Translations under genes and position numbers: made by a program
Notes under the pieces: model-generated
The model's input: only the letters and a program-made list of their open reading frames with translations
Databases searched by the model: none
Told to the model about the DNA's origin: nothing
From: an uncultured Clostridia bacterium
Lineage (GTDB): Bacteria > Bacillota > Clostridia > UBA1381
Direction: 5' to 3'
Assembly: GCA_934454745.1 (NCBI GenBank)
Contig: CAKSGP010000076.1
Span: 1-7,205 of the forward strand
Length of the DNA: 7,205 bases
Shown here: piece by piece, positions 7,159-7,205 of the stretch
Numbering within the stretch: position 1 is the first letter of the stretch
Layout of the letters: each line of letters begins with the position of its first letter

Positions 7159-7205
7159 TTAATGTTTCCAATTCATCGCGAACATCTTTTATAACATCTA
7201 ACCTG
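7115..7205 (-). CDS. Partial open frame at the window edge, LacZ upstream part or an unrelated gene end
   Basis: Upstream of the LacZ fragment only this frame is open. It enters from the right edge and reads RLDVIKDVRDELETLNVTG, then continues ten residues to a TGA at 7115, overlapping the LacZ fragment by about 44 bases. If it is the upstream part of lacZ, removing one A from TTAAATG (7156-7162) would give ...DELETL-MLLDSEIYLPRIG as a continuous LacZ frame. The composition looks helical rather than like the beta strand expected there, so it could equally be the 3' end of another gene abutting a truncated lacZ. Only about 30 codons are visible and no function can be given. Confidence 0.3.
   Translation of the reverse strand, partial: RLDVIKDVRDELETLNVTGQRNISAENRI

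Overview
The window looks like a low-to-moderate GC Clostridia-type (Bacillota) chromosome. The signs are strong GGAGG ribosome sites, many AAA, ATA and AGA codons, a binding-protein importer of the LplABC/YtcQP type, a YitT-family membrane protein, and a beta-galactosidase C-terminus with the GSNSCGP signature I associate with clostridial LacZ. Every gene I can support is on the minus strand, so transcription runs from high to low coordinates.

Layout in transcription order. (1) 7205-6513 is a damaged stretch. The last ~145 residues of a GH2 beta-galactosidase (lacZ) are present, but its frame is blocked by stops just upstream, where only a different frame is open. It is followed by a short relic whose translation resembles the start of an FAD/NAD(P)-binding oxidoreductase. 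(2) 6516-4519 is an intact, signal-less GH36-type alpha-galactosidase. (3) 4412-3577 is a YitT-family membrane protein whose ribosome site and start codon lie in a different frame from the rest of the gene. The two frames meet at a run of six A. (4) After a sigma-A-like promoter (TTGTAA, 17 nt, TATAAT) comes a sugar-importer operon: permease (3330-2425), permease (2428-1463, ATGA overlap) and lipoprotein solute-binding protein (1428 to beyond position 1).

The genes make sense as one glycan-use locus. The lipoprotein and two permeases would import an oligosaccharide, and cytoplasmic alpha- and (if functional) beta-galactosidases would trim galactose from it. No ATPase gene is present; related B. 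subtilis systems use a shared ATPase (MsmX). The substrate cannot be read from the sequence.

I found no convincing unknown system. The most notable features are three apparent reading-frame breaks in one 7-kb window (YitT start, lacZ edge, relic ORF) and a four-codon leader ORF with a near-ideal ribosome site ahead of the importer operon. There are no tRNA or rRNA genes, CRISPR arrays, insertion sequences or plus-strand genes that I can support. No gene-free stretch exceeds 300 bases; the longest are about 180 bases (6517-6696, holding the relic) and about 250 bases (3331-3576, holding the leader and promoter).
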